DNA of 64,000 bases from Pelagicoccus albus (lineage in GTDB: Bacteria > Verrucomicrobiota > Verrucomicrobiia > Opitutales > Opitutaceae): contig NZ_JACHVC010000005.1 of assembly GCF_014230145.1 (NCBI RefSeq), positions 69,501 through 133,500 on the forward strand, read 5' to 3'. A model generated the notes under the pieces. The model searched no databases and was not told the origin of the DNA. It was given only the letters and a program-made list of their open reading frames with translations. Below are positions 53,052-63,999 of the stretch, one piece after another (within the stretch, counting starts at the first letter, position 1; the number at the start of each line of letters is the position of its first letter). Both the position numbers and the translations under genes were made by a program.

Positions 53052-53729
53052 CTAGTCGTCGTTTAGGCCACCGTTTTCGTTGAGTTCGATGGCTTGTTGG
53101 AAAAACGTTCTATGCTCAGGGCTAGGCCGGTTTTTGATCCAAGGACGGAGCACGAATCGCAATTCGCTCGCTCCTTCTTCGGTCAGCTTGCAGGCAAGTT
53201 TCTGGGGTCCTCCCGTAAAGAGGAGTTCCTCTCCGCTAAGGTTTATGAATACGAGGATGGGAGTGGTTTCCCTTGTCTCGAATTGGACTCCGTAGTCGGC
53301 GTGGAATGGTGCAGAATTTCTTTTGTATCCAGATTTTTCGATATACCTAGGGTTGGTCAATAAATTGGAAAGCTGCATCTTTTCCAAATCTCCAATCCCC
53401 ATTGGTTGGGCGTAAAGGCTGAGCTCTTCACCTTTCGAGAGGTCTGCATAAGCTCGAAAGTCGGGACGCACGGATTCAACCATGTATAGGTCCGGTTCGC
53501 TGCTAGGGCTTGGCAAGCCCTCAAAAAGCACCGTTTCATCTGAGCGCTCAATGGCACTCGCATAGCTTGAAAACTCGCTGAGGCTTTTTTCGGTGTAAGA
53601 ATCGACCGTTCGGTTCATGTAGAAGCGAATGAATACAAGCGCTCCCAAAGAGGCCAGCACTCCCAGAATGGCCAAGACGGATGAGACATTTCGGATTCCG
53701 GGAGCTTTGCTTTGGTAGGTTTTGACCAT
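53052..53729 (-). CDS. Single-pass membrane protein, unknown
   Basis: A 225-residue protein with one N-terminal helix (about 16-37, VSSVLAILGVLASLGALVFIRFY) and a soluble region outside it. The soluble part has no recognised domain; a beta-rich stretch reads TPILVFINLSGEELLFTGGPQKLACKLTEEGASELRFVLRPW. It converges with the spike gene and its stop is 14 bases away. A relation to the hub/spike pair, for example as immunity protein or anchor, is possible but unsupported. Confidence 0.7.
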   Translation of the reverse strand: MVKTYQSKAPGIRNVSSVLAILGVLASLGALVFIRFYMNRTVDSYTEKSLSEFSSYASAIERSDETVLFEGLPSPSSEPDLYMVESVRPDFRAYADLSKGEELSLYAQPMGIGDLEKMQLSNLLTNPRYIEKSGYKRNSAPFHADYGVQFETRETTPILVFINLSGEELLFTGGPQKLACKLTEEGASELRFVLRPWIKNRPSPEHRTFFQQAIELNENGGLNDD

Positions 53730-53793
53730 CGTATCGAGAGCTTAGTTCAACCCTTCTTGCGAACAAAGCTTTAAGTTAATTCTGTGCGGAGTT

Positions 53794-55326
53794 TCAAGTG
53801 CTTGCCATTCGGTCGAGAGAGCGGAATTGGATCGCTTCCAGAAGGTGGGGCGCTTCGATTTCTATCGATCCAGCTAGGTCTGCTATCGTACGGCTCACTT
53901 TTAGGATTCGGTCGTAGGCTCGGGCCGAAAGAGACAGGCGCTCCATGGCGGACTGAAGGAGATCGCCCAGTTCGGACGAGATCTTGCAATGGCTTTGGAT
54001 TGCTTGGTGACCCATATCCGCATTGGAGCGAACCGCTGTAGCGGAAAATCGACTACGCTGTATAGATCTAGCGGTTTCAATCCTATCGCGAATCTCCTCG
54101 GAGCTTTCTCCTTTGCTAGCCTCGCGGAGTTGGGAGATCGATAGGGCAGGGGCTTCCACATGAAGATCTATCCGATCTAGTAGCGGTCCGCTGATGCGGT
54201 TGCGGTATTTTTGTACCTGATGGGGAGAGCAACTGCATTCTTTCTGTTGAGAGCCCAAGTAACCGCAGGGGCAGGGGTTCATGGCGGCCACGAGCATGAA
54301 ATTGCAGGGGAGGGTGACTTTTCCAGCGGAACGAGAGATAGTCACTTTTCCGTCTTCCAGCGGCTGGCGCATAACCTCCAGGGCGGAGCGTTTGAATTCA
54401 GGCAATTCGTCCATGAAAAGTACCCCGTTGTGAGCGAGGGAAATTTCACCGGGACCGGGGATGCTGCCTCCTCCCAAAAGGCCGACGTCCGAGATGGTGT
54501 GGTGAGGGGACCGGAACGGGCGGCGCTTCCGTAGTTGGTTTTTGTGAGAGACTCCTGCCGCGGATTCGATCTGCAGGATTTCAAGAAACTCGTCTAAAGT
54601 CGGCTCCGGCATTATCCCCGGGATCCGTTTGGCGATCATTGATTTTCCGGAACCAGGAGGGCCGATGAGCAGGAGATTATGGTTGCCCGCCACCGCTACT
54701 TCGACTGCTCGCTTGACGGTAGCTTGCCCTTTAACTTCGGAAAAATTGTCTTCTGAGGCTTGTTCTCGCGCGTCGAAAATCGAGGCCCCTGAAAGGTTTT
54801 GCAGCTCTAGCTTCCCCTCCACGAAACGGAGAGCTTGGGTGAGGGATTCGACGCCGTAAACCTCGATACCGGTTACGAGCGAGGCTTCGCGAGCTGAATC
54901 GAGGGGAAGGATGACTCCGCGTTTGCCTGCCGCTTTGGCTTCCAGTGCGAATGCCAAACCGCCACGGATCGGTCGAGTTGCCCCAGAGAGGGAAAGTTCT
55001 CCGCCGATAAGGAAGTCCTTCAGGCGCTGGTCTCCGCTTAGCTGGTTGGTAGCGGCTAGGATTCCAAGGGCTATTGGCAGATCGTACATGGGGCCCTCTT
55101 TGCGAAGATCCCCGGGCGCGAGATTTATGGTGGTGCGAGTTTGCGGCTTGCGGAAGCCGGAGTTGGCGAGGGCTGAAAAGACGCGGTCGTCGGATTCTTT
55201 CACGGCGGCATCGGGAAGACCGACCATGATGAGTCTGGGGTCTCCAGATTCGCCAGAATTCACTTCGACCAAGACGGGCACCGCCTGGATTCCTTGCAAG
55301 GCGGCGCTAGAAACGGTGGCTAGCAT
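53794..55326 (-). CDS. comM: YifB/ComM-family Mg-chelatase-like AAA+ ATPase
   Basis: A 510-residue AAA+ protein. The N-terminal ~190 residues have the family's [34 protein letters not shown] and the Lon-like S5 fold. The central ATPase carries the Walker [56 protein letters not shown] and the C-terminal [16 protein letters not shown]. ComM is a hexameric helicase that helps branch migration in natural transformation; this homologue probably acts in DNA recombination. It is single-gene and divergent from coaE over 181 bases. Confidence 0.93.
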   Translation of the reverse strand: MLATVSSAALQGIQAVPVLVEVNSGESGDPRLIMVGLPDAAVKESDDRVFSALANSGFRKPQTRTTINLAPGDLRKEGPMYDLPIALGILAATNQLSGDQRLKDFLIGGELSLSGATRPIRGGLAFALEAKAAGKRGVILPLDSAREASLVTGIEVYGVESLTQALRFVEGKLELQNLSGASIFDAREQASEDNFSEVKGQATVKRAVEVAVAGNHNLLLIGPPGSGKSMIAKRIPGIMPEPTLDEFLEILQIESAAGVSHKNQLRKRRPFRSPHHTISDVGLLGGGSIPGPGEISLAHNGVLFMDELPEFKRSALEVMRQPLEDGKVTISRSAGKVTLPCNFMLVAAMNPCPCGYLGSQQKECSCSPHQVQKYRNRISGPLLDRIDLHVEAPALSISQLREASKGESSEEIRDRIETARSIQRSRFSATAVRSNADMGHQAIQSHCKISSELGDLLQSAMERLSLSARAYDRILKVSRTIADLAGSIEIEAPHLLEAIQFRSLDRMAST

Positions 55327-55507
55327 GCGATAAACGGGGCTTGGGGTTTATGAGGGTAACAGTGGGCTAAGCTGTTTTATCAAAGCATCTTAGGCAAGCG
55401 GTTTTGAGATTGGGTAAGAAATCCATAGAGTGAGTACCTCTGTGGCATCTGCAGATCGAGACTTTTGAGCTAGACGGCGTTAAGCCGCTGCTTAGGGATG
55501 ACAACTT

Positions 55508-56083
55508 GTGAAAATCGGTCTCACAGGAGGAATTGGCTGCGGAAAGTCGACGGTTTCCAAGTTGTTTGCGGAAAATGGATTTTCCACCCTCGACGCGGAT
55601 AAGGTTGTCCATGAGCTGTTGGCTAGTGATCCAGGCACGATCGCGGCCGTGGTTGATTTGTTTGGGCCTGAAGTCGAAAAGGAGGAGGGGGGCATCGATC
55701 GTGAGGCCGTCGGGAAATCAGTGTTTGGCGACGAACCTAAGCTCCGCGAGCTGGAGGCTATTTTGCATCCCCGGGTGCGCGAGAGATGGCAGAGCCTTCC
55801 GGATTCAGGAGATTGGCTGATTGAGATACCGCTTCTCTTCGAAAAAAAACTGCAGAAAAGCGTTGATCTTAGCATATGCGTGTTCTCTGATCCGCAAACG
55901 CAGGTCGAGAGACTGGAGCAGAGAGGAATGAATCGAACTCAGGCTCTGGCCCGCATGAATCGGCAAATGCCAGTGGCGGAAAAGGCAACGCTCGCCGACT
56001 ACGTTTTGCTAAACGACGGAAGCCAGTCATTTCTCTCCGAGCAAGTCCGAAGCCTGCTCTCGAAAATCAGAACTCCTCAATAA
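55508..56083 (+). CDS. coaE: Dephospho-CoA kinase
   Basis: A 191-residue P-loop kinase for the last step of coenzyme A synthesis (dephospho-CoA to CoA). The GTG start at 55508 leads directly into the KIGLTGGIGCGKSTVSKLF Walker A motif. LDADKVVHELLASDPG and the HPRVRERWQSLP segment follow, then LLIEIPLLFE-like and the arginine-rich lid QVERLEQRGMNRTQALARMNRQMP. All fit CoaE. It precedes rho by 89 bases and may share its transcript; coaE-rho neighbourhoods occur in several bacteria. Confidence 0.94.
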   Translation: MKIGLTGGIGCGKSTVSKLFAENGFSTLDADKVVHELLASDPGTIAAVVDLFGPEVEKEEGGIDREAVGKSVFGDEPKLRELEAILHPRVRERWQSLPDSGDWLIEIPLLFEKKLQKSVDLSICVFSDPQTQVERLEQRGMNRTQALARMNRQMPVAEKATLADYVLLNDGSQSFLSEQVRSLLSKIRTPQ

Positions 56084-56172
56084 TCAACGCTCCCTATTTA
56101 TTGCATGCGCGACCGACGTGGTCGGCATAGCGGGAACCCCAAATTTCCCAGCATTTCCAGAACTATATAATC

Positions 56173-58206
56173 ATGTCTAGCGACTCTGAACACAACAACG
56201 ACGACGGCTTGCCGTTGGATTACGGTTTTGACGATCTACCACGTGCCGCTGCCAAAAAGGTAGCGAAGAAGGCAGCCAAAAAGGCGGCGAAAAAAGCGGC
56301 CAAAAAGGCAGCCAAGAAAGCCGCGAAAAAAGCGGCCAAAAAGGTGGCGAAAGCGGTAGAGGGAGAAGTTAAGTCCGAAAAAGCGGATGCGCCGTCTGCT
56401 CCGGAGAAGGAAACCGTGAAAGAGGTGTCGGCTCCCGCGAAGGCGTCTCCTAGCGGCGATAACGAATTTAGGCCTACCGATTTCAAGGGCCGTGGATCCC
56501 ATGCGGATGGCAAGGAGACAGTGGAAGTCGTCAAGGATCCCGATGAAACCCCTCAAGAGCGAAAAAAGGTGACTGCCGCGTCGAACGATGACGACTCGGA
56601 TTCCAAAAGCGAAGACAAGAACGACCGTAACCATAACCGCCACGATGGTGGAGACCGCTCTCAGAAGGGCGATCGACAGCAGCAGCAAAAGGGCAAGTTC
56701 TCCAAAAACAAGAAGGGCGGCCGCAACAATCAGCAGCAGGGTGGCAAGCAGCAAGGCGGCCGTAATAACAACCAAGGGAATAAGAACAATAACCGGAACC
56801 AAAAAGGAGGCAAACAAGGCGGATGGCGTCAGCCTCCTCCACCCGCGGAGCGAGACCATATCGAGGGAGATTTGCCCGCAGCATCCCGCTTCTCGAACAA
56901 GGATGCCTGTGAGGAAATCCTTAAGGAGCTCGATGGTTCCGAACCGATAGATTTGACCGCTCTTTACGAGCAGAAGGTGGAGCCGATGGCTGCAGCTATC
57001 CGTGCGCTCGGCGCGGAGCTGGAAGAGAAGTGTAGCCGCAAGCAAGCGATCGAAGCTCTCTACAAATTTGCCCGCGAAGGAAAGCGAGTCCTAAAGGATG
57101 CTGGCTTTTTGGATACAAGCGACGATGGCCATGGTTACGTGGTTCACCAGGTTAGCAATTACCAACTCAAGCCCGAAAGCGTCTACGTACCTGCGTCTTT
57201 GATCCGTGAATACGGACTGCAGAGAGGACATGAGGTTGAAATCCTAGCGGTCGCGCCGGAAGAGGGTGAACGCTGTCCCTCGGCCTTGCGAATTGTATCC
57301 GCTATGGGTGGCGATCCTGTCGAGCTCGCCAAGATAACGCCTTTTGAGGATTTGATTCCTTACTATCCTACTGAGCGCTTAGTTCTAGAGACTCCCGATC
57401 CTGGAAACAGCAAGAAGGATGTTTCCATGCGAGCCTTCGATTTGCTTACTCCGATCGGATTTGGACAGCGCGGATTGATCGTCGCTCCTCCTCGCACCGG
57501 TAAGACTATCCTGCTGCAAGGCTTGGCCAACTCGATCCAACAAAATTGGCCCGAGGCGCATTTGATCGTTTTACTAATCGACGAGCGACCGGAAGAAGTT
57601 ACTGACTTCAAGCGTCGAGTGAAGGGCGAAGTCGTCAGTTCCACTTTTGACGAGACGCCGACTAGCCACGTGCATTGTGCGGAGATGGTATGCGAAAAGG
57701 CTCGCCGCATGGTAGAGCAGGGCAAGGATGTCGTTATCTTGCTCGATTCGATTACCCGCCTTGCCCGCGCCTACAACGCGCTGGCCAGCAACAGCGGTAA
57801 GATCATGTCAGGTGGTATCGAGGCGACTGCGATGCAGAAGCCCAAGCGTTTCTTTGGCTCGGCTCGAAATATCGAAGACGGCGGCACTCTCACCATCATG
57901 GGTACTGCTTTGGTGGATACCGGGAGTAAGATGGATGAAGTGATCTTCGAAGAGTTCAAGGGTACCGGTAATATGGAAATCCACTTGGATCGCGAATTGA
58001 TCAACAAGAGAATCTTCCCCGCTATCAACTTCGAGAGAAGTGGTACCCGAAAGGAAGAGCTGCTCTATCATCCGCAGGAGATGGAAAAGGTCTATGGCCT
58101 CCGTCGAGTCATGCAGGGTGTGCCTGGCGTGGAGGCTATGGAGATGTTGATCAAGCGCCTCAAGGTGACGAAGAACAACATCGAGTTCCTGATGTCGCTG
58201 AAATAG
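56173..58206 (+). CDS. rho: Transcription termination factor Rho with long basic and Asn/Gln-rich N-terminal extension
   Basis: A 677-residue Rho against ~420 in E. coli. The last ~430 residues carry the RNA-binding CSD ([44 protein letters not shown]) and the motor with Walker A APPRTGKT (residues 438-445), Walker [17 protein letters not shown], the Q and R loops and [23 protein letters not shown]. The N-terminal ~230 residues are disordered: an AAKK-type Lys/Ala repeat (about 25-60), an acidic and mixed stretch, then Asn/Gln/Gly/Lys-rich sequence (about 160-220). A long, phase-separation-like N-terminal region is known from other bacterial Rho factors. It is followed by a strong terminator. 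Confidence 0.95.
   Translation: MSSDSEHNNDDGLPLDYGFDDLPRAAAKKVAKKAAKKAAKKAAKKAAKKAAKKAAKKVAKAVEGEVKSEKADAPSAPEKETVKEVSAPAKASPSGDNEFRPTDFKGRGSHADGKETVEVVKDPDETPQERKKVTAASNDDDSDSKSEDKNDRNHNRHDGGDRSQKGDRQQQQKGKFSKNKKGGRNNQQQGGKQQGGRNNNQGNKNNNRNQKGGKQGGWRQPPPPAERDHIEGDLPAASRFSNKDACEEILKELDGSEPIDLTALYEQKVEPMAAAIRALGAELEEKCSRKQAIEALYKFAREGKRVLKDAGFLDTSDDGHGYVVHQVSNYQLKPESVYVPASLIREYGLQRGHEVEILAVAPEEGERCPSALRIVSAMGGDPVELAKITPFEDLIPYYPTERLVLETPDPGNSKKDVSMRAFDLLTPIGFGQRGLIVAPPRTGKTILLQGLANSIQQNWPEAHLIVLLIDERPEEVTDFKRRVKGEVVSSTFDETPTSHVHCAEMVCEKARRMVEQGKDVVILLDSITRLARAYNALASNSGKIMSGGIEATAMQKPKRFFGSARNIEDGGTLTIMGTALVDTGSKMDEVIFEEFKGTGNMEIHLDRELINKRIFPAINFERSGTRKEELLYHPQEMEKVYGLRRVMQGVPGVEAMEMLIKRLKVTKNNIEFLMSLK
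56248..56352 (+). repeat. Lys/Ala (AAKK) coding repeat in the Rho N-terminus
   Basis: About eight copies of a GC(C/G)-AAA-AAG-GC-type 12-base unit encode Ala-Ala-Lys-Lys repeats. Codon choice varies between units (GCC/GCG/GCA, AAA/AAG), so it is a degenerate rather than perfect tandem repeat, prone to length change. Confidence 0.8.
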
Positions 58207-58230
58207 CGATCCGTCCAAGCGTATTTTTGA

Positions 58231-58266
58231 AGAGTCGGTTGCCATTTGGTAGCCGACTCTTTTTTT
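58231..58266 (+). terminator. Rho-independent terminator after rho
   Basis: AGAGTCGGTTGCC pairs with GGTAGCCGACTCT (two G-U pairs) around a four-base loop, followed by six T residues, 24 bases after the rho stop. Confidence 0.9.
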
Positions 58267-58330
58267 GCGGAAAACTTGTGGCAGAAAGAATCGCAATTCC
58301 GAGAGAAGTATATGAGTTTCATTCTCGAAG

Positions 58331-60046
58331 ATGGCTGATTCCACTCTGACATTGCAGATAATCGAGACAAGCGGGCTAGTCACCAGCGATCAACTACGTG
58401 TCGTTCGAACATCATTGCCTGATGCAAGCGATGATGAGGTTTTGGAATCTCTCTATTCGAAAGGTTACGCGGACCGGAAGTCAGTCGTTCGCGAGCTTGC
58501 TAACGAGTTCGCGATGGAATGGATCGATCTATCGGAAGCCCCTTGGCCTCAGGATGCCAGAGCTCTTTTGGACGAACCCTTGGCACGGCGATTTCAGGCA
58601 TTTCCCCTGTCCTCCGGAGTTGATCGTATTCGAGTCGCTATCTCGGATCCTCTCCAAGAGTTGGATACGTTGTCTCACTTGCTCGGAGTTCAAGTCGTTC
58701 CGGTTTTGGCGGCGGAGGAAGATGTAGAAATCGCGATCGATGCGTCTTATCTGGATGCCCGCCAAACGGCTTCTGCTCGACTGAGTATTGAGGAGCGTAA
58801 ACTGGCCGAGGAGGTGCGTGTCGATGACAGTGAAGTGGAGATCGCTACCAACCTTACGGGAGAGGATGACGCTCCTATCATTCGTCTGGTGCAGGTCATC
58901 ATATCGGAAGCGGTTCGTATTCGAGCTTCCGACATCCACTTCGAGCCGCTGGAAACCCGGTTCAGGGTTCGCTTTCGCGTAGACGGGCAGCTGCAAGAGA
59001 TGCCCAAGCCTCCGCCTCGCCGCCTGCAGTTGCCTGTCATCTCTCGCATCAAGGTGATGGGGAAGATGAGCATCGCGGAAAAGCGATTGCCGCAAGATGG
59101 GCGAATCCAAGTAAAGGTCGAAGGAGTTGAGTACGACTTGCGTGTATCCTCTTTACCCACTGCCTATGGCGAGTCGATCGTGATGCGTATTTTGGACAAA
59201 TCCAGTTTGATGCTCGGTTTGCCCGAACTCGGTTTCCTGCCAGATGATCAAGAGACTTACGAGCGGCTTATTACCATGCCGGATGGGATGCTGCTGGTCA
59301 CGGGACCTACCGGTTCAGGTAAGACCACGACTCTCTACAGCTGTTTGCACTTCCTTAATAAGTCCGATCGAAAGATCATCACGGTGGAGGATCCGATCGA
59401 GTACCAGATGCCAGGAATCAACCAAGTGCCGGTAAACAAGGCGATCGGGATGAGCTTTTCGGCGGCATTGAAGGCGATACTTCGCCAAGCTCCGAACATC
59501 ATCATGATCGGGGAGATTCGCGATCTGGAGACGGCAGAAATAGCCATCAACGCCTCCCTCACTGGGCACATGGTATTTAGTACGCTACACACGAATGATG
59601 CTCCTTCCGCGGTCACGCGTTTGGTAGATATCGGCGTAAAGCCGTACTTGGTGGCCACCTCAATGCGGGCGGCCTTGGCGCAACGTTTGGTCAGGAAAAT
59701 TTGTCCAGCCTGTTGCGCTCGTTACAAGCCAACCGCTCGGGAGATGAATGCCATCGGGCTCGACCCTTTGACATCGGGGCAAACGACATTGCTGCGCGGA
59801 AAGGGCTGCGACGAATGTCACGATCTAGGGTTTAAGGGGCGTATCGGCGTTTTCGAATTGTTCAAAGTGGTGGATGAAGTGGAGCGACTTATCTATTCGA
59901 ATGGTACCTCTGCTCAGCTTCGTTCCCTTTCGCGCCAATTAGGCATGCGGTCCATGCGAGAGGATGGAATACGTAAGGTCATGGCGGGGCTGACCACTGT
60001 AGAGGAAGTTCTGTCGGTGACGGTTGATGAGCCGGCTCATATCTAG
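58331..60046 (+). CDS. pilB: Type IV pilus assembly/type II secretion ATPase (PilB/GspE)
   Basis: A 571-residue secretion ATPase. The N-terminal ~150 residues form the MshEN/N1 domain (region SDEVLESLYSKGYADRKSV and DLSEAPWPQDARALLDEPLARRFQAFPL). The motor has Walker A GPTGSGKTTTLYSCL, the Asp box (RIKVMGKMSIAEKRLPQDGRI), Walker B GEIRDLETAEIA and the His box (FSTLHTNDAP). A tetracysteine zinc site is CPACC...KGCDECHDLGFKGRIGVFE. It powers pilin polymerisation for type IV pili or secretion. Adjacent pilT favours PilB; GspE is the alternative. pilT begins 118 bases downstream. Confidence 0.93.
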   Translation: MADSTLTLQIIETSGLVTSDQLRVVRTSLPDASDDEVLESLYSKGYADRKSVVRELANEFAMEWIDLSEAPWPQDARALLDEPLARRFQAFPLSSGVDRIRVAISDPLQELDTLSHLLGVQVVPVLAAEEDVEIAIDASYLDARQTASARLSIEERKLAEEVRVDDSEVEIATNLTGEDDAPIIRLVQVIISEAVRIRASDIHFEPLETRFRVRFRVDGQLQEMPKPPPRRLQLPVISRIKVMGKMSIAEKRLPQDGRIQVKVEGVEYDLRVSSLPTAYGESIVMRILDKSSLMLGLPELGFLPDDQETYERLITMPDGMLLVTGPTGSGKTTTLYSCLHFLNKSDRKIITVEDPIEYQMPGINQVPVNKAIGMSFSAALKAILRQAPNIIMIGEIRDLETAEIAINASLTGHMVFSTLHTNDAPSAVTRLVDIGVKPYLVATSMRAALAQRLVRKICPACCARYKPTAREMNAIGLDPLTSGQTTLLRGKGCDECHDLGFKGRIGVFELFKVVDEVERLIYSNGTSAQLRSLSRQLGMRSMREDGIRKVMAGLTTVEEVLSVTVDEPAHI

Positions 60047-60164
60047 GGTGATTTCGGCCAAAACGGCTGGAGGCTAGGCACCATTTTTCAGGAAATATCT
60101 CTGGCGGTGATTCAATGAGCTGCATCACTCAGGTGCGTCCGGTTTTTGACGATAACTCTGCTAT

Positions 60165-61247
60165 ATGAGTTATGAGATGAACGAGCTGCTGGAGCTGGTC
60201 TTCGATGAAGGGGCTTCCGACTTGCATATTCAGGTAGGGCGTCCGCCGACGATTCGCCTAGGCGGTGAGATGATATCGGTGGATGGGCCGGATCTGACTC
60301 CGTCCGACACCGAAAAGCTGATGCAGTCCATTACGCCGGACAGCTACATTCAGAGCGTCAAGACGACTGGAGGCGCTGACTTTGGATTCGCCTATCTCGA
60401 CCGGGCTCGGTTTCGCGTAAGCGTAATGAGAGCCAAGGGCACCTATGGATTGGTGCTTCGTATGATCCCTGCGGATTTCATCCCTTTGGATAAGATCGGA
60501 ATACCGGACAAGATCCGCGATCTCTTGTATCGTCCAAGAGGCCTCATTTTGGTTACTGGACCGACTGGTTCTGGTAAGAGTACCACGCTCGCTTCGATGA
60601 TTAACTACATCAACGAACGCCGTAGCGGTCATATCATAACCATCGAGGATCCGATTGAGTACTACCATGATCACAAGAAATCGATCGTCACTCAACGTGA
60701 AGTAGGGGTCGATGTAGATAGCTTTTCAGGGGCGATCCGCTCCGCTCTTCGTCAAGACCCGGATGTTATTCTGGTGGGTGAAATGCGAGACCTTGAGACA
60801 ATCGAAGCTGCGATCAGCGCGGCAGAGACGGGTCACTTGGTTTTTGGCACCCTTCACACCAACAGTGCTCCGAAGACGATCGACCGTATCGTGGACGCTT
60901 TTCCGGCCAACATGAAGGAGATGATCCGAACCCAGCTCGCGTCTTCCATTGTCGGAGTCATCTCACAGGTACTCTGCAAGAAGATAGGGGGAGGCCGCGT
61001 GGCGGGGCTCGAGATCATGGTTACCACCACTTCGATTGCAGCCCTCATTCGCGATAATAAGACTTATCGGGTAACATCTGACATTCAGACTGGGGCGGCT
61101 CTTGGCATGATAACCATGGATACGCATCTCTTGAGTCTCTACAACCAAGGGCTGATCACCGCGCGTGAAGCGTTTGAGAAATCGCAATCGCCGGAGGACA
61201 TGCTGAAACGACTGGAAGCCCTAGGGGCCACGGTCGAGGCCAGCTAG
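60165..61247 (+). CDS. pilT: Twitching motility ATPase PilT
   Basis: A 360-residue retraction ATPase for type IV pili. The PAS-like N-terminal domain (about 1-100) starts [30 protein letters not shown]. The RecA-like domain has Walker [16 protein letters not shown], the Asp box ([23 protein letters not shown]), Walker [14 protein letters not shown] and the His box ([16 protein letters not shown]). The AIRNLIRE-like C-terminal part reads [20 protein letters not shown]. It disassembles pili for twitching motility, opposing PilB. A perfect terminator follows 34 bases after the stop. Confidence 0.96.
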   Translation: MSYEMNELLELVFDEGASDLHIQVGRPPTIRLGGEMISVDGPDLTPSDTEKLMQSITPDSYIQSVKTTGGADFGFAYLDRARFRVSVMRAKGTYGLVLRMIPADFIPLDKIGIPDKIRDLLYRPRGLILVTGPTGSGKSTTLASMINYINERRSGHIITIEDPIEYYHDHKKSIVTQREVGVDVDSFSGAIRSALRQDPDVILVGEMRDLETIEAAISAAETGHLVFGTLHTNSAPKTIDRIVDAFPANMKEMIRTQLASSIVGVISQVLCKKIGGGRVAGLEIMVTTTSIAALIRDNKTYRVTSDIQTGAALGMITMDTHLLSLYNQGLITAREAFEKSQSPEDMLKRLEALGATVEAS

Positions 61248-61280
61248 CCAAACTGACACTTTAAATCTCTGTATGGACAA

Positions 61281-61313
61281 AAGAGGACGCCTCTCAGGAG
61301 GCGTCCTCTTTTT
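61281..61313. terminator. Bidirectional terminator between pilT and glnD
   Basis: A perfect 13-base-pair stem (AAGAGGACGCCTC with GAGGCGTCCTCTT) with a four-base loop has a T tract on the plus strand (pilT side) and a TTTT run on the minus strand (glnD side). The two convergent genes probably share it. Confidence 0.93.
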
Positions 61314-61362
61314 CGTTTTAAAGTGATTCTTCTTCGCTCGCGATTACGGAGCAAGGGAAGGA

Positions 61363-63999
61363 TTAGTTTTCGTTGAGGATCTTGGTAAGGCCCTCGCGGA
61401 GATTCATCAGCTTCTCGCCGTCCGACTCCTCGCTGTTATCTACCTCGATTAAGTAAAGCGTGTCGATCGCGATGCCTCGCTCTGTGTTGATGCGGGCGAA
61501 GGTTATATCGAAGCCGTGCTTGGAAATCTGGTTCGCGATCTGGTAGAGCAATCCCAAGTGGTCAGGGGCTTGCACTTCGAGGATCGTACGCTGTAGGGAC
61601 AGTTCGTGGTAGACGTCGATCTGCGGTTCGAAGGACTCTGCCAGCGGGTTTTCGTCCTTTTTGGAAAAGAGTTCGCTCGCTTCCTTTTTGGCCTTCTCGA
61701 GGATTCGAGGATACAAGTCTTCGTTGGATACGAGTGCATCCTTAACGGCCGCCGTAAAGGCTTCCATGGCCAGCTTCTCATTGGAAGGGCCTCTCCCATT
61801 TTCGGCCACGTAGAAAGTGTCGATCGCTATGTGATCGTCGCGGGAAATGGCTTTTGCGCTTAGGATTGAGTATCCGGCTAAGTTGAGAGCGCCAGCCAGT
61901 TTGTGGAAGAGTCCGGCTCGGTCCCATGTGACCACGTTTACCACCGTGAGGGAGCGGTTCACGTCGTGTCGCCAATCAATCACTGGCTTGAGGGCTCCCA
62001 AGGAATCCGCGGCCGAGATTTCCTTGATCAACTGGTTGATCATCTTGATGTGCTGGATGATCTCTTCTTGCGAAGTGTTAATGAAATAGCGATCCGGCAG
62101 CAGCTTGAAGTGGGCGTCTATTTCCTCGGAGCTGACACCCTCGATGTCGATAGAGATGAGTTCCTGTTGGGTCATCGCTCTTTGCTCCTTGTAGTGCTGC
62201 TCGAGTTTGTCCTCGGCTTTAAATACCTCCAAGGTGCGAAGGTAGAGGGTGCGGTGCATAGTGTCCTTGTACTGGTTCCAAAGGCCTCTAGCCGTGCCTC
62301 TTGCGTCACAGAATGTGTGCACGTAGAGAAGTCGCAGGAGCTCTGGCGATCCCACTTGTTCGGCAAATGCTTTGGCTGTATCAGGGTCATCAATGTCGTA
62401 CCTTTGCCAAAATCGCGCCATCTGCAGGTGATTCTTTATAATAAATCGAACTGATGCCTGATTTTTTTCGTCGATCTTGAATCGCTTGAGAATTGGGCCA
62501 GCTATTTCGACCCCTGACTCCGCATGATTTTGGATCCCGCGAGCTTTTCCGATATCGTGCAGGAAAAGAATCAAGTAGATGAGGTTGGGTAGGCTCAGTT
62601 CGCGAAGCGCTTCAAGGTAAGGCCTGTACATCCTCTCAGCGTTTGAAAAAATTTCATCCAATTCTCTGATTGTATGAAGCGTATGCACATCTGCAGTGTA
62701 GCGATGGTAGTACTCATGCTGGACGAGGCATGTAAGCTTTCCCCATTCGGGAATAAAGGCTCCCAGTACGCCCAATTCGTGCATTTCATTCAGGGTAGGG
62801 TACACATTTCCCGATTCTTGAAGAATGGTGCGGAAACTGAGATTTGCTCCTTCTGATTCGCGTATGCTGTCGTCGATCAGGTCGAGCGATGATCGAATTT
62901 GTGCATTCAGCTCAAAATCTATCTCGACCTTGTTTTGCTGGCAAAGACGGAAAATGCGGATCAAACGCACGGGATCTTCCTTGAAGACGTCCGGGGTCTC
63001 GTAAGTGATTTCCTGCCCTCGGATCATAAAGCCATCGATACGACGAACTTTCTCCGCCCTGCGGGCGAGGAGGAAGCTCTTCACCGATTCCATAGGGGTT
63101 TTGCTGGAGGGCTTGGCGCTGAGAGCGAGTCGTTTTTCGATGTTCTTGGTTACGCGGAAAATGGTCTGCGCTCGGCGGTAGTAGTCGCGCATGAAGACCT
63201 CGACGCGCCCGAGGATGTCGCGCTGCTTGTACCCAATCCGGTAGGCGACTTTCGGCTGTAGTTCCAAGGAAAGCAGATCGCTGGGCCGCTTCAATCTGAA
63301 GTGCAGCTCGTTTCGGACTCGGATCAGGAATTCGTAGGCTTCTTTGATGTCCGCGAGCTCTTGCTTGTTGAGGTAGCTCAGCGGAACGAGTCCATCTATA
63401 TTTTTGAGGTTTAGCCGTACCTGGGCCATCCACAGCGTATTGTGGTAGTCCCGAAGTCCTCCCACGCCACTTTTGATGTCCGGTTCCTGCATGTAGATGG
63501 AACCTCCAAATTTTGCTCGGCGGCTTCTTTGGTCGTCTAGGCGTTGCTTGATGTAATCCTTGGGGTCGTCCTTGCGATAGAAGAGATGATAGGAGGATTG
63601 GAACCCTTCAAATAGGGCAGAGGATCCGCAGATCAAACGCGCTTCGAGGAGGGCGGTTTTGGTCTGTATGTCGGACTTGGCCTCCTTAAACGCCTCGTCG
63701 ACAGAGCGGGTAGAATGCCCCACCTTCAGGCCTGCGTCCCAAAGCGGATAGAGGACTTCCTGCACTAGGAGCTCCTGAGCCTTTTGCAGTAGTTTGCCAT
63801 CCGTATTGGAGGGGTAGAGAAACATGATGTCTATGTCGCTCAATGGGCAGAGCTCCTCTCTCCCGTATCCGCCTAAAGCAACAACGCTGATGGCTAGAGA
63901 GGCGTCATCCACTAGGTTTTGCACGCTCTCGATTGCCGGCCCGGCTAGCTTGGAAATCAACGCGTCAATCATCATCGTCCGCCCCTTGGCGACATCCAA
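61363..63999 (-). CDS. glnD: [Protein-PII] uridylyltransferase/uridylyl-removing enzyme GlnD (5' end beyond the window)
   Basis: An 878-codon frame runs to the right edge of the window without a clear start, so some N-terminal sequence is missing. The nucleotidyltransferase domain has the GGYGREELCPLSDIDIMFLYP signature with its catalytic aspartates. The middle includes the HD hydrolase motif LILFLHDIGKARG (uridylyl-removing activity). Two ACT domains follow at the end: one around DRAGLFHKLAGALNLAGYSILSAK and one around DHLGLLYQIANQISKHGFDITFARI. It uridylylates or deuridylylates PII in response to glutamine, controlling glutamine synthetase and nitrogen genes. Length and order fit E. coli GlnD (890 aa). 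Confidence 0.96.
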   Translation of the reverse strand: MDVAKGRTMMIDALISKLAGPAIESVQNLVDDASLAISVVALGGYGREELCPLSDIDIMFLYPSNTDGKLLQKAQELLVQEVLYPLWDAGLKVGHSTRSVDEAFKEAKSDIQTKTALLEARLICGSSALFEGFQSSYHLFYRKDDPKDYIKQRLDDQRSRRAKFGGSIYMQEPDIKSGVGGLRDYHNTLWMAQVRLNLKNIDGLVPLSYLNKQELADIKEAYEFLIRVRNELHFRLKRPSDLLSLELQPKVAYRIGYKQRDILGRVEVFMRDYYRRAQTIFRVTKNIEKRLALSAKPSSKTPMESVKSFLLARRAEKVRRIDGFMIRGQEITYETPDVFKEDPVRLIRIFRLCQQNKVEIDFELNAQIRSSLDLIDDSIRESEGANLSFRTILQESGNVYPTLNEMHELGVLGAFIPEWGKLTCLVQHEYYHRYTADVHTLHTIRELDEIFSNAERMYRPYLEALRELSLPNLIYLILFLHDIGKARGIQNHAESGVEIAGPILKRFKIDEKNQASVRFIIKNHLQMARFWQRYDIDDPDTAKAFAEQVGSPELLRLLYVHTFCDARGTARGLWNQYKDTMHRTLYLRTLEVFKAEDKLEQHYKEQRAMTQQELISIDIEGVSSEEIDAHFKLLPDRYFINTSQEEIIQHIKMINQLIKEISAADSLGALKPVIDWRHDVNRSLTVVNVVTWDRAGLFHKLAGALNLAGYSILSAKAISRDDHIAIDTFYVAENGRGPSNEKLAMEAFTAAVKDALVSNEDLYPRILEKAKKEASELFSKKDENPLAESFEPQIDVYHELSLQRTILEVQAPDHLGLLYQIANQISKHGFDITFARINTERGIAIDTLYLIEVDNSEESDGEKLMNLREGLTKILNEN

